A stretch of 64,000 nt of DNA. Source: Nematostella vectensis. Taxonomy: Eukaryota; Cnidaria; Anthozoa; Actiniaria; Edwardsiidae. The position numbers and the translations under genes were made by a program. Of the stretch, positions 17,364 to 30,900 are shown piece after piece (position 1 is the stretch's first letter; each line of letters begins with the position of its first letter). The notes under the pieces were generated by a model, which saw only the letters and a program-made list of their open reading frames with translations, was not told where the DNA came from and did no database searches. The stretch lies in assembly GCF_932526225.1 (NCBI RefSeq), contig NC_064041.1:15160951-15224950 (forward strand), read 5' to 3'.

Positions 17364-19633
17364 TTTGAGGAGGAATTTTTCACCGAGGAAATTGGGTTTC
17401 TCGTACGGGAAGAAAGACGAACCCGTACGCGTAGGAAGGAAGTGTGAAAAGACCGTCGTCAGACCACCAAAGAGATTTCAACCTGTCAAAAAAATATTTA
17501 TAGTGAGTCTAGACAAACACAGCATTAATCTGCGTTAAAGGGAATGGGAAATTTCCGTTTCTCTGTCATTTTAGGTCGGATTCAGGCGAATAAATTATAT
17601 GAACCCCAAATATAAACACAGGTAAGTTACTACTTCATGTGTTTATGCGAAAAGGTCTTTATAAATTATAGACCATGGCTGATTTGCAGATAAGACACCG
17701 GTAAATCAATGAATACTAAGCGATCCTTAAAAGCACAACGTTTTTATTTCTACTCCCGATAAAGAAAAGTGTAGTAAGAGCAGAAGACATCGCTTGTCAG
17801 TTTCTCGCTTGTCGATTGCAGCTGTTGTTTTGTGTGCAAGAAATGCATACCCCGGTTGCCGAACTCGGGCCGGGTTAGAAAAAAAATAAAAACAGTTCTT
17901 CACACACAATCAACCACAATATAATATATATCATCCACACCATAGCCAGTCTATAGTGCAGTCAACAAGTATTGAAATTCTAGAGTTCCGTGTCAGTAAA
18001 ACAACACGAAATTGCAAAGCGTTCCAAATTCGATCGAAACCCAGATGCCCGAGTTTGTTGGTTTGGGTTCTCGAAACTGGCGCCAAAAGATCCCATGTAA
18101 CTCACCTTTCCTATTGACAGATCTAAAAGCTTATATCCAAAGCCTTGCCCGATTAATTCTGTCAGGTCAATATTGGAACCATTGCGATTGAATTCAGCAA
18201 ACCTAGTTATTTCGAGCCGTCTTTTCGCTCCACTCGGCACTTGATGGTGTAAACTGAAACGCCGGATAAATTTGCATATCTGCCCGAACTAGACCATAAT
18301 AGTTATGCGCAAGCACTCATAACTAATAACTCGCTCCCACTTATAACTCGAATCTAAGTAACTCGCTGCTGCTAACTCGAATCGCCACTTACCTTGGAGT
18401 CACTACATTTTAACCCTTTTGATTTTAATCCAATGATTTTATTTTCCTTCAAGTAATTTCCAAGCAAACATTACCCTTCTTCGGAGTGTGCGCACTTTAT
18501 TTCACAGGTTTACCATCCTCATGTTGCTATGATTTGTACAAATCAGCACGCTGCAGCTAACAGAACGAATGTCAGATAAGCCCCCCACCCCCCTCTCTTA
18601 GTGGCTAAGGCATGGTGTGGCGGGGGGTGGGTTGATTGAGGAGACTATAGTAGGGGGATCAATTCTCGTTTCAGGTTTGGAGAGATAAGTGATTACATGG
18701 ATTATTAAATTAACCCGCTACCAGCCGAGGATCGGTATAGCCCAGGTTTCATCACACGAGGGGTCGGTTGTAAAAATAAAGCGCTTTCTGAAAAAAAAAA
18801 AAAAACCACAGCTAGACAGCCCAAGTAGCACATAAATGAGTCCAATACCATTCCACTTCCGTTTGACCGCAAGTGGTGAAACCGCGGAAATGCCTGCCAC
18901 ACAGACGTGACCATGTCAGCGGCGCTGGTATATTTTTGGCGCGCAACTTGCATACGAGAGAATAGCTTCAGCCGTTCAGCAGGTTCAGCCGTGCATGTTT
19001 TGTTGTTTTCTTTTCGTCTCCAAGACGTTGTGTACTTTTTTTTTTCTGTCTGGTTTGGGTTTTTTCTTACCCCCCCCCCCCCCTCCACCCCCCCCCCCCC
19101 CCCCCCCACATACACTTTTCTAATGGTCCGTCGCTAAGGCGCATGCCTGTACGGGTTTTTTCAGGCCCAGTCCCCACGAATTTATTTTAGCTTGATACGG
19201 GTATCAAAAACGATAACAGAAAACGGAGAAATTGGAAAACTGGATGCCATACGCAACGCTGTAGAGCTTGTATGTAATCGGTTTCGTTATCTTTGCTTCC
19301 CTTTCGCATGGAAGGAGAAAACGATTCAGCTGACAAGGATCGTTTTAAAAACGGCAAAAAAAATTACAAACGAAAATGGATATGGGGGGAGGGGGGTCCC
19401 AGGGGTTAAGGCGTACCTTGACTTTCACATTCTAAAAGTTACAGCTCGCGCTTTAAATTCTTCACACACAAATGCCAAAACTCGTGGAACGCTAGCGCTA
19501 TTAGCCTGTGTCAGGGGCTCATGAGTAGGGGCAATCATCTGTAGTTGTCTTTCTTTCTTTTAATGGTATAATTGTTAAATATTTTTCTCTTTTTAGTGGA
19601 GAGAGTTATAATCACTGCATTTTGAATTTCTTC
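17364..19633. other. Intergenic/5' region between NEK and DNTTIP2
   Basis: 17364–17480 (minus strand) is probably 5' UTR of the NEK gene. An open stretch at 18106–18290 (minus) ends at a donor-like GTGAGT but has no ATG; it could be a 5' UTR exon. The poly-C tract at 19071–19107 and the A-run after AAATAAAGCGCTTTCTG (18774–18805), which resembles a retroposed polyA tail, are the only other features seen. Confidence 0.4.
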
Positions 19634-22323
19634 TCACTTTCTTGCCCAGGCCGGTTTTCTTCGGTTAGTTTTCTTTTTGTAAAATCCCTTTCTTCCGCTT
19701 TCTTTTGCAGCTTGAATTTCAAGAAACTTTTTCTTGTTATACCTGTGAAATTAATAAAAATATATTGCTTTGCGTAGTTGATTTGGTGCGCATGTACCCA
19801 TGTATTTGGGTTTTACGACGTCCGTTGCTTTGTGGGGCCCTCTCGATGGTAAGCGGTCTAACGTCCACCATGACTGCGAAATGGCTCCCGTTAAACGAAG
19901 CCATGAAGATAAATACGCACATGATATACACATAATAACAACATTCAACAAAGCTAGGACACTATTCGAACTGTATCCAAGTAAGAACCTTTTTAAGCAT
20001 GGTTTGCTTGCTTTATTTTTTTTTCTAGAGATTTTGGCTTACTGGAATTTTTTAGGGGAATTTTCAATATAAGACATCTAATGATGGGTCAGACTACAAC
20101 CCACCTTCTAAACTGTGCGTCTGCTAGTAATTCTTGTACAATATTGTTCTTTCTGCTTCGTTTTGGGATACGAGAAGAGTAGAAATCAGCAGCACCTTCA
20201 ACAACCGTACCCATCTGTAGACCAACAGTGAATAAGTATAGTTTAGTTCCCAACATCTGGGTCACCTGGAAATGCTTGGACAGGTCCTTGAGAGCCTAAC
20301 CCGTGGTTACCTGCAAATACTGGGATAGTGTTTTAAGACTCTAACCCATGTTTTATGGAAATAATTGACCAGACAACCTCATCCCTGTTTACTGCACCTG
20401 GAAATACTTGGGCAGCTCCATGAGACGCTAACCCCTGGTTATCTAGAAATACTTGATCAGAGAACCTACTCCCTAGTTCATGGAAATACCTGGACAGCTC
20501 CTTGAGATTCTAGCCCCTAGTTACCTGGAAATACTTGGGCAGCTCCTTGGAATCGTTCTTCTTGTAATGCCGTTTGGGGTCCAGAATATGTCTCATTTTG
20601 AGGACCTTGAGTTCTTGTTTCAATTCAGGTGTCACTGTGGTGGCAGGCAAGTCAAACCACTTTGGTCCAGCTGATTGCTCTGTAGCTTGCTAGAGATCAC
20701 AAAAAAGGCTTAACACTGTGAAAAGAGAGCTTGAAAGGCTCATATCGGTGGAAACATAATTCCTGTTATGATAATGTGACAAATCAAAATGGCATAAAAG
20801 AATCTGATTTGATAAAAGCATAAAGGCAAGTTTGTATGTCTCCCCCAGGTCCAGGTTTCCTGACAAGCATTCTTCTAGTTGAAAACAATAACAAAGGCTT
20901 GGCTGACAAAAGGGGGTGCTCTTCATAAGGCATCTCGTGTGCTTTGAATAATCTCCAATGCATTACACTTTATTTTTGGCTGCTATAAGGTTGGCCCCTT
21001 TGCCCCCCCCCCCCCCCCTCCCCCTGGATACCTTCCGTTTCCACTGTCTCTGATTGTAAGATTCACGCATGGGGGGAGCTGTGTGCTTCTTCTCAAAATC
21101 TGATGTGATGACACTTTTCTTCATTAACTGACAAGAGAAAACAAATATATGAGCACTATTCATCATTGTGACAGAATAAAAGTAACTTATTTGTTTTCAA
21201 ATTTGGCTGAGTACATGTTTTGATACAGCCTAGTATTTAATCAGTAAAAAAAACCTCAATCACCAATTGCTCAACTTTGCCTCTACTATCTGTTTTCTTT
21301 TCGTTTTCTAACCTTGTCAATGTTTGCTAGTGAAGCACTGGGAATATTGGATGAGACTGTGGAAGGCCGGGTTAGACTCAAATACATTTCTGTGGGCTCA
21401 AGGCGTGGCTGTAATTCAGAAGCGAGCACAGTGGCACTGGAAAAAGAACAAGAGTAGAGCTGAGATGCAAGGCACTGTATTTTATAAAGTTGTATTTGAA
21501 ATAGGTGAGAAGATAATGAGAAAAAGTGTAACAAAATGACAAAAAATCAATTACTCGTTTAACCAAGTTTTATATTTGTTCTTAGTCAAATTGAGCTGTC
21601 CTAGTGCCTACCCACTTCAGTACGTGAATCTGAAATGGTTGCACAGCCATGAAGTGTTCTTGTGTAGATTTTCCTTTCAGGGATTTTATTAGTTTGCACT
21701 AGAAGTGGTGCTTGTATTGTCTCAAATGTCTTTCTATTTAGTGGCCAGAAATAGAGAGACATCTGGATCCAGGGTAGAGTGTGGCTGTCTGTGTAAAGTC
21801 TTTCTTGGCTCTGGCTGGATTTATTCAGAAAACTTTGTTTGTCCACAAATTGCCTGGGATCAAGATGCAATCGCACAAATAATTCAATGACCTATTTTTT
21901 CACATCAAATCGAAAGATTTAAATTTTTCTTGTCTTTGTGCGATTCTATTTTGTTGATATAATATGTCTCATTGGTACAGATGGTGTTTTTTTACAACAC
22001 CTCAATACCAATAACATCAATACTTATACCTAATTAAGAAAAACTTACTCTTTTTCCTCGCTTAAAATCTCAGCTGGTAGAACAAGCCTATCATCGAAGT
22101 CTTCCACCGCAGATTCTCTGCTATTTGGTAGATCACGTATTTCATTGCAGTCTTTTTTAGATAAGATTTTTGATGCGATGTGGTTGTATGCATGAGACAC
22201 TAAACTCTCTAAATCGTAAGATTCGGAAATATCTTTGCCCGAAATTTCACTGGATACTTCATCCTCGGTCCTTATATTTCCTTTGACCGATTTTCGGCTA
22301 CTTCTTCGTGTCTGGACTGGCAT
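19634..22323 (-). CDS. DNTTIP2: DNTTIP2/FCF2-family pre-rRNA processing factor
   Basis: Nucleolar protein of the Fcf2 family, which acts in early 18S rRNA processing in the small-subunit processome. 379 residues by my assembly, seven exons (minus): 22049–22323, 21616–21853, 21313–21459, 21032–21127, 20525–20689, 20105–20214, 19634–19742. The N-terminal half is polar and low in conserved sequence (MPVQTRRSSRK…). The C-terminal Fcf2 domain is clear: WFDLPATTVTPELKQELKVL, then KMRHILDPKRHYKKND, LPKYFQ/MGTVVEGAADFYSSRIPKR, VQELLADAQFRRYNKKKF, and a basic tail KKKTNRRKPAWARK. Exons 4–7 are confident. Exon 2 and 3 borders are less so: exon 2 was chosen as the only phase-compatible solution, with a GAA/GTGGGT donor. 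The exon 5 donor is carried in a tandem repeat. Vertebrate DNTTIP2 is longer at the N-terminus. Confidence 0.85.
20247..20555 (-). repeat. Degenerate tandem repeat (about 43 bp, 7 copies) containing the DNTTIP2 exon 5 donor
   Basis: On the minus strand the true exon end AAGGAGCTGCCCAAGTATTT plus CCAG/GTAACTAGGGG is followed by diverged copies such as AAGGAGCTGTCCAGGTATTT and ATGGAGCTGCCCAAGTATTT, each then CCA or CCAGGT and an ARGGGTTAG-like word. The unit therefore includes at least 24 exon bases plus the 5' splice site. Confidence 0.8.
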
Positions 22324-22587
22324 CTTTATGTGAATTTGTTTTGTTTAAGTTTACCATGTGGTACAGGGTTCTAAGCGTCCATATTAAAAATAGATCAGCG
22401 GTGTTACCCATTAATGGTGAAACCGCTGGCTCGTCGTATCCACGTGTGCTAGCACGCAAATAAAGGAAAAAGGAAAAAAGAAAAAAGAGAACGGAAAAAA
22501 ATCTGCTAAAAGGAAACCATAATCAGAACTTTTAATAAATGCAACAATAAATTTTGCCATCTTCGTGGTAAACGCTAAACACATCCA

Positions 22588-22736
22588 GTAGCGGATCCAG
22601 GGGGAGGGTTAAGGGGGGCTAGCCCCCCCCCCCCCCCCTTTGGGCTGCCAGAAAGCCATATGTAGCAAAAAGAATTACCGTATCCCCCCTTTGTCACTGA
22701 GCCAAACACCCCCCTTTAGCGAAAAGCTAGATCACC
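22588..22736 (+). repeat. Dispersed G/C-rich repeat family 2, copy 2
   Basis: Starts AGTAGCGGATCCAGGGGGAG and carries a poly-C run, GGGCTGCCAGAAAGCCATAT and CACTGAGCCAAA, the same order as in the reverse complement of 10697–10835. The AGCGGATCCAG start resembles the terminal repeats of the element at 39269–39543. Confidence 0.65.
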
Positions 22737-22738
22737 TA

Positions 22739-23116
22739 CTGACATTACCAATATTTTCGAGGAAGAGCCCACTTCGAATTTTGCGTTGGGAGCTATTATA
22801 TCTTATACAAAACATTTCACTCAAGAGGCAAAAAGTGCTTTTTTCATTATTGTCATCACAGAAATAATTCGTGAATTTGGGACTTAACCTGGCCTATTAC
22901 AAATTTTTCTTCCTTACAATATGACATTACCAATATTCCTGACATTACCAATATTTTCGAGGAAGAGCCCACTTCGAATTTTGCGTTGGGAGCTATTATA
23001 TCTTATACAAAACATTTCACTCAAGAGGCAAAAAGTGCTTTTTTCATTATTGTCATCACAGAAATAATTCGTGAATTTGGGACTTAACCTGGCCTATTAC
23101 ATATTTTTCTTCCTTT
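22739..23116 (+). repeat. Recent tandem direct duplication, 200-bp period
   Basis: GACATTACCAATATTTTCGA begins at 22741 and again at 22941. About 175 bp are essentially identical (ends CTGGCCTATTACAWATTTTT). Copy 1 is followed by about 20 extra bases that include a third partial GACATTACCAATATTC. Confidence 0.9.
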
Positions 23117-24546
23117 GTTATGTTCTGGTATTTTTGTGGTTATACGTCAAAGGTTCTAATTTAGAAATAACAGCCTCTAGCCTTAAACCAACAAGATAAC
23201 AGCAAAATTAGAAACCACAAGAGTAAGAAAAAAATACAGTTCTGATAACAATACCTTCAAAACTAATAATTAGCAACAAACCGCTCACAAAGAAAAATAC
23301 CTTTTTTCTTTAAAAAACCTTTTAGCGCATACTTAGTACGCTGGTGTAATGATTATCCTTAGTTTTCTTCCATTTTGGGTATTTGAATGTTTCTTTCTTT
23401 AAGTTTCAATTGTCCTTAAATCCTTTTAAGCCATTAGAACAATAGTAGACCTCACTGCGGCGAAATTACACACAGGCAAACAATAGAAGGCTGAGGCTTA
23501 TTGCGTCTTTAAGTTTTCTTTGCTTTTCGTTCTGAAATTTGATTTCGACCTTTAAGAAAATTAGGACTAACAGGTTTTCTGAAGCCACCAGGTTTATGAT
23601 GTAATCTTTTTAAATGGACATTATGTAAAAGCGAGAGTTGTTTGTGTCAGTACAACGAAGATAAATCTCGACCAAAATATTTTTAACCATAGCTTTCAAG
23701 AGAAAACCCCAGCATGAAGTTCATGTCAAAAAGTTAAAAGTGGTTTATCTATTATCTATACAATCATTTCTTCAAGTTAAAAAAATGGGTTTCAAGTCTT
23801 AAGGTATTTTCTTGCTGTTTCAAATATTCATGTAAAATCATCCCTGGGATAAAACCGAGTTGTTAAACCATGACGAAGCAAAGAGGGCACCAAAATCAAT
23901 TCAATATTGCTCTTCTAACCATCTTAGAAGATTTTCGTATTGGATCAAAGTAAAAAACATTGCGGCATTGATTGAAACCTGTTCTTAGGATACTTTTAAT
24001 TCCTTTTGGCACTGGTTTAATAACAATCGTAACAAGATTTGTTCAAGTATTTACAATGAGTTAACGTCAGGAATCCAAATTAAATTCCATAGAAAAGTCT
24101 AAAGTGTGAAGTTTTTGTAAGCGAATAGTTGAGGATTTAAGAAAAGGGTCGACAATAAAGTCACAAGTTGTGTTTACTCTATTGTTCAACGGCTCATATA
24201 GAGATCAAAAAGCTAACAAAAGTCAAGTTTTTATTGCGTTAGTCGTAGATGAGCTCATAAAAACAGCAAATAAGACGTGAGACTGGTTCATCTCAAAACG
24301 AAGTTCGTGATTACTTGGTTCATATGATAAGCGTCAGTGATCGACCACAGATGCTTTTAATGAAAATTACGCCCTTACAGTACATTATCCCTTCCCTATC
24401 TACGCGCCCTTAACTAGAAATACGAGTCGGGAGCCTCTTTCATTGGGTACCCTAATGAAAGATTATTCAGAGGTGATAAATCCGAAAGCCATGTGAACGA
24501 AAGTGTGAGCACAATTTCACACCTGGGCCAACGCAACTGAAATATG

Positions 24547-24731
24547 ATTGGTGGAGGGAAACCCAATCGCGGTAAATTCCACCACGGCAGCCAATCAGAA
24601 GCGAGTGTTTTATCCCTGGGGTGATGATCATAGGCAGGTCACTTTTACACAGATTCCGACACCTTTGGCGCTAAACGCGCGCTGTACAAACTACCTTCTC
24701 ATTAGCATTGTTGTGTGCGGGATCGACCAAT
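24547..24731 (+). promoter_or_regulatory. CCAAT-box cluster upstream of the T-box gene
   Basis: CCAAT occurs at 24563–24567, 24591–24595 (CCAATCAGAAG, close to the NF-Y consensus) and 24727–24731; ATTGG, the inverted form, is at 24547–24551. The last is about 200 bp before the ATG. No TATA box is evident. Promoter function is an inference. Confidence 0.35.
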
Positions 24732-24937
24732 GAATGCGCTCGTTATTCTTTGAGTTTATAGTTTTTTTTCAGGCAGCACTTGTTAAGTAAACAGAGGGAA
24801 AGGTGAGAGTTCTGTGCCGGCGACACGCGACCGAACTCATTCGCTAATTAGCAGTCTTAGCGAGAACAACCGAGTCATCGTCACTAGAGTTCGAAGTATA
24901 TACTTAGCACCATCACACTTGGGGGACATCTTGATTT

Positions 24938-27900
24938 ATGGTCTTCACAACCATGAACCAGAGGCAAGAAAGCGCAGAGATGCTACTGTCATCAAAAGCC
25001 GCTGCCTTTTCCATCGCAAACCTCCTGACGGACAGCGCCAACAAAGTTGACAGAACTTCGCGAATTTACTGGAGAAAAGAGCAGAGCAAGAACGAAGGGA
25101 AAGACCTCGTAAAACTAAGTGACCGTCCTTACAAAGATCTCATCGCGTTAGACTCATGTACTTCGTATCTCTCAAGAAAACATCCCACTCAGGAACTACA
25201 AACAGGTTACTCGATCAAGAAGATCCTAGAAAAATCTGAATCTCCAGTTAAGAGAACAGAATCTGAACTTGGCCCATTACAACAGTTCGCGGCTTGTTGC
25301 GACCTTGTCCGCAATATGGACGTGCTACGCGGTGAACTCGCGTACAAGGGAGACCCTAGACTTGTCACTGCACCCAGGGAAGTACAAGTGGCCCTGCAGC
25401 AGAGCGAGCTGTGGTGGAAGTTCTACGCCTGCGGTACTGAAATGGTGATAACACGCACAGGAAGGTGAGTCAAACACTACTTCTTACCAAAGGTAGCCAC
25501 TTCCTCCCTAGTTCAGAGGGTAGACACTTCCGCTTCAAATGTGACGCTAAATCATGCAGGTGAAGGACGTGACATTCGTAACCCTCAGTTCGTTTTCAGG
25601 TTTATGCGCTAGTTAACAGTAAAATGGAAGCAAAAAGATACCAGACCAATTTCGAAATGGCGATTCCGTAAATATCCAATGAGACATAAGGTTTAGACTA
25701 ACAATTCTCTGCTTTTGAATATACCATTTTTTAACGACTTTTTATGTCTTTTTCACACATTCATCAGTTAAACTATTGGTAGTTCGAAATAAAAACATCG
25801 AAGTTGAAATGATCTCTTGATCATTTCGTTAGGTGTGATAAACTTACTCATTTAAAAATAGCTATTAATCTTGAGAGTGCAGCCCAAAACCGCGTAGAAT
25901 ATTGTATCATTTTGAATGGTTTTCCAAAGACCGCAAAAAAGAAAGAATAAACAATCAACCACTCAGTCAAGTTCTGTATTAATATATATTTTTCTATGCA
26001 AGTTCTACAGTGGAAATCAACTTCTTTTTTGGTTTCATCTCTAAAAGCATATATGACACATTCTTATTGGTTATAAAACGACACATAAACACTTCTACCT
26101 CAATGCAAGGTCACGCTAAACGCCTTAGCGCATTATTTCATTCACACATTTTCTATGAATTTCCGTAGACGTGCTAAAAACAACAACAAAAGACACGCCT
26201 CGAACAAACAGAGTCCTTCTCTACATATGATGACAACTTTTCTTTCATCTCGCACTTCGTTTAGACTCACGATATACTTGCAGCGGTTTTTGCGTAAATT
26301 AACAACGAAAATCGATACCTGGAATACCGTAAGTCATTTCGATTAACCTAACCCGTATTAAAACTCGCTTCCGCTAATTAACTTTTTTTATGCGATCCAA
26401 AAATCAAAGCAATATCCCTTATACGTTTTCAATATAAATAAAAAGTTGTGAGATTTTGTTACGAAATCACCAAAGAACGAGTTACAACGATATTATTTAA
26501 CTGCAATTTCAGTATTTGAGAAAAAAACCTTTGATAATAAATTATGACGTCGTGTTAAAAATTTTCTTGTCCGCACAACCTCGGGTTTCTTCGATAAGTT
26601 GTTATTTCCTTTCACGTTTTTTTTTTTGTCGGGAGCACGCTCTGGTAGATCTAAAAGCGGGTTTGAAGAAGAAAATACACTAGAGCCTTGAAGACAAAGA
26701 AGGCGACGGTTGCACAGAGAAGAGAGACAACACCGAGAGGACCCTTAACCGTTTTTATTATTACATCCATCAATCAAAAAACGTCAAAAAGAACCCCAAC
26801 AAAACGACCAAAACTCGCTCAAATATTTGTAAACATTCTTAGTCAGCTTTAAAAACGGTTCTGTAGCAATGGCACAAGCGAGTAGCCGTAAAAACGGTCT
26901 ATTCAGTTCGAATGTTTAGTCGAGATAATGTGGATTGTGGCCTTTAGCCGGATGGTGAGGATTTGCTGGTTAGCACGCGCATCGAGTTCTCGTCGCGACT
27001 TCACTGCACAATGGTTCACAATAGTGGCGGTCTATAATGTTCTTTAAGTTTATTGAACACTCGAAGGATTCTTTCTTGGTATTTAAGTTAAAACAGTATG
27101 GACACGGCTATATAATGACTATTGGCGACACCCCAAGTACAGGTGTAAGTTGTGGCGTTTGGCTCAAAAGCAAAAACTACTCTTTTGGCCTGAAGTTTGA
27201 ATATGCAAAACTTTCTGATCTAATTCTGATTAGATTTATTCACATGTGGGCACAAAAGGGTTTTGATCGCTTATCTCGGGCGACTAAGAGCAATTGAAAT
27301 ACAGTCTAGGAGGATAAATAGTCACGAGTGAGCACTCCAGAAACTCCCCTGCGACGCGAATCGTGTGCATTGAGACGTTACCAAGACGTGATACTTATCT
27401 GGTGATTTGCGCAGATTCACGGGGCCGGCTCGAGATAAGAGCTTAAGAGAGTAAAGATAGCGGTGATGGCGTGTTAAAGTCGTGCTCTCCATTGGAAGCT
27501 AGGGTCTGAACTTGAGCACATGGCGTAAAGGAAAACAAGGAGGGTATTCTTTTTATTCATTACATTCAAGCGCAGAGCTACTATGGTGAACAACAGGACA
27601 ATCGACTAGAAAAGCAATAGTCACTCGCATGGGTCCATCCCTGGGGACGCAAAGCGCGAACGAGGCTTAACAGAATAACTTACAAGAATTCCCCCCTCTT
27701 AGGCCATCTGAACATAAAGTCTTTTTCACCATGACCGTATGGGCCCTTCTAACGACCAGGCAAACGCTGTGAGGACCTGCACTCGGCAAATAGCACAGCG
27801 AGATGAAAACCTTGCAAAAGTCAATATAAACGAGTTCTCTCCAGGGCATGTCTGGATTGTCTAACACACGTGCCCGGAAAAAATGGGTGTGGTCCATTGT

Positions 27901-30900
27901 GTCGGCCCCTCACAATTACACTTATTAAGAAGTTATTATAACTGCGATTTCCCCAGTGGACAGATGACACTCGGTGCAGCCGGTGTACACTTAGGAGACA
28001 CATTGAGCGAGAGTTTCTGTTAAAGGAATAGGAAGACCCCGCTCTAAGGCACTGGGACATTGTGTGACACGAGTGGGCCGTATCGATGCCCTATATTGTA
28101 CAACCGGGTGAATGGGAGCGTAACAAAGACATCTATTCCAAGGCTAATGAGGACTAAAGGCGAGGTCTTATTAAGACATAAAGCTTTTCATTAGTAAAGC
28201 GACGTAGGCGTCCACCGACGATAAATTCCGACCACTTGCTTTACGATGATAAAGAACAGATAACGCTGCCTGTCCCGCGCTGGCTTAGACCAGATTAACC
28301 CTTATTGTACCTTTTTTATCACACAGACGGATGTTCCCGACGCTCGCGCTGTCGTTCCTAGGGATGGATCCTCGCAGGTACTACTCCGTTCATGTCGACC
28401 TGACGCCCATGGACGGATACAGCTACACATTCGCTAACAATGCCTGGCAAGTAAGCGCCATGGCGAGCGAGGTTAGCCATCTGCCTTATGTACAGTCCTA
28501 CCGGGCCGAAGACACTGTGCACACGGGCTTGTATTGGATGAAGAACGGCGTGGACTTTAAGAAGATTCGATTGACGAACCGAAGAACTGGGTCTTTCAAA
28601 GAAGGCGAGGTGAGATTAAGTTAAGCTTTTTATCAGAATTCCTAAGAAATCAAACTTAAGGGTTAGGTAAGTTCAAAGTAATATCATAGCAAATTGTTGT
28701 TTTTATTCCCATTTTTATTCATTGTTCGAAAGTCACAGCTGCGATTGTCGCTGTTCTATCCTCTTTCGCAAAATTTCGTGTCCCTCCACGACGCGCATGG
28801 AATCACGGGTAACTATCCGCCTCGTGTTATTTCTCTAAGGCTTTGAGTGAAGCTTGCTTTGCGAGTTCGTATTCAACCCCTAAAAAAGCAAAACCCTTGA
28901 AGAAAGGATCTAAAAGGAAAAATCGATCGCCATTGATATTATGGCGAGGTTTGGGGGCCTGACAGCTACTAATATTCGAGATATCTTAGATACTAAGTTG
29001 TCTATTTTCGCAATTTCCCAAACGAAGGGTCATTACTAATTCATGAAAGCACTCCATTGTCTAAGAGTTCGCAACCCCCTCGTGCACAAAGAACATGGAC
29101 ATCGTTTTAGACTTTTACACTTGTTCTATAGTGTTTAGTGTTGAGAAACTTTGTGTATAAGTATATGGCTATCCTATTTGCACTATCGCCTACACCTGAG
29201 ATGATAAAATGGGCCGACTTTTTTGTGACGTATGGATGCGGCCGCACAAATACACGCGAGATATCAAAACTCACCACAAACTAAGAAAATTATAATAGAA
29301 AAAGCCGACAGCTCTTCTGATTATACTATCTTTAACCGAGAAAAGTACCTCTTGACAAAACTTAACTCTTCATTATTTATTATACAAAAAAACATGCAGA
29401 AACACGGGAATGTGTATTTAAAACAGTCAAATGTAGAGGTGCGGAAGAAAACCCCTAGCCATATTTCCTCATCAAGCGAGAATTCTTTCAAGTCTTTTAT
29501 TTAGAACAACAATGCCCTTAGTTTTTCTTCCCCTTTATTTCTCAAGAACTCACTTTATATTGCTTTCTCTTTCAGCTTCATTTAAGCCCTAACAGAAAGT
29601 ACCAACCGAGAATCCACATAGTCGAAGAGACGGAGGAAGGAGTTAAAGTTTCTTGCTCAACTTACGTATTCCCCGAGACAGCTTTTATCGCAGTCACTAC
29701 ATATCAAAACGAAGAGGTACATTTGTCATTTAAAAATTACCACACATTGCGTAAAGATAAGGATGCACTGAAAGCGATTTGATGTCTAGATGTTACGCGC
29801 ACGAGAATACGACAGGCTTCATCGCATTGCTAGACGCCCATGTATAGGATTGTGCTGAAAGCGATTTGATGTTTTGCGCGCGAGTAAATGTGACAGACTT
29901 CATCGCTACTCGAGGACACATGAAAAGGTTGTCAAATTCAACTACTAAGCAATACTGCTCCTAAATCGCCACACAAAAACTATAATAAACAAACTTCATG
30001 TACAAATTGCCCTGTCGTGTGACTTAAAGGCATATGTTTCCCCTATTACTGTTTAAGAAAAAGTAAATAAAAAAGCATATTCTAAACAGGTGATTTTTGG
30101 AGCAAGCCTGTTTGTTGAATTTAGCATGTCTCCCCTAAGGATATATTAGTTATTTCATCTTTGATTGAAAAGTGTTTTCGAGTTTGCGAGATCGCTAATC
30201 GACGTCTTTGTGTTGTAGCTGATTCAACTTAAGATCGATCACAACCCGTTTGCCAAAGGCTTCCGCGACAAAGGGACAAGGTGAGACATTACAAGTCACA
30301 TTTCATGTCTATTTGTTTACGATTCACTTTGCTTATTGCTTCTGAATAGCTCTATGGTAGAATAAGCTTATAGAGAGGTTACTTGTTCGCGTTTCAAAGG
30401 CATCAAATGAGAACTCTATGGCTTCGTGTGATTCGGTTACGAAAAGAACCCTTTAAACTCTATTAATATTGTCAAGTAGGTCCTTAACCGGTGGTGCGCT
30501 TTTCTGAATAAAAACGGAAAGGTTCTTAAGCTCAGAATGGAAGAGAATGGAGTCCAGCGGGGGGTATAGATTCTCTGCAAACACATCGACCCCCTAGTGA
30601 GCCCACTTGCGCCACGTAATTCGGTCGAGTGTTCTCAATGACTTCAAACAAGCATAATCTACGGGATATTGCACATGGGTACGGTGAAATGCGTTCATAT
30701 ACTGCTTAGGAAACCAGCAATTCCACGCTGTGATATAGTGCTTGCGATAGTAAAAGAACACGCTGAGCACATTGGTATGTCTCTCGGGAGGGCTTTTGTA
30801 GTGAGCTTGTGTGTCAAGACTCAATCACAAACTAAAGGTCTAACCCCTTTGCGTACAATGTGGAAGTAGAAACATTAAAATGAAAAGAACAGAAACTGAA

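Larger units (their letters stand above)
22324..24937. other. Intergenic region between DNTTIP2 and the T-box gene
   Basis: The two genes are transcribed away from each other. It contains a family 2 repeat copy (22588–22736), a 200-bp-period direct duplication (22739–23116) and a CCAAT-box cluster near the T-box gene. No additional coding sequence recognised. Confidence 0.55.

Noticed and set aside
17980-18290. Minus-strand open frame ending at a GTGAGT donor (..KLLDLSIGK)
   Set aside because: No ATG in the open frame and no matching downstream exon or family. It may be a 5' UTR exon of the NEK gene, but is not supported as coding.
19192-19524. 110-codon plus-strand ORF
   Set aside because: No ATG at the given start and no family resemblance; convergent with the DNTTIP2 3' end and ends in low-complexity sequence.
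27037-27297. 86-codon plus-strand ORF in T-box intron 1
   Set aside because: Between exons that splice in phase without it; no domain similarity seen.
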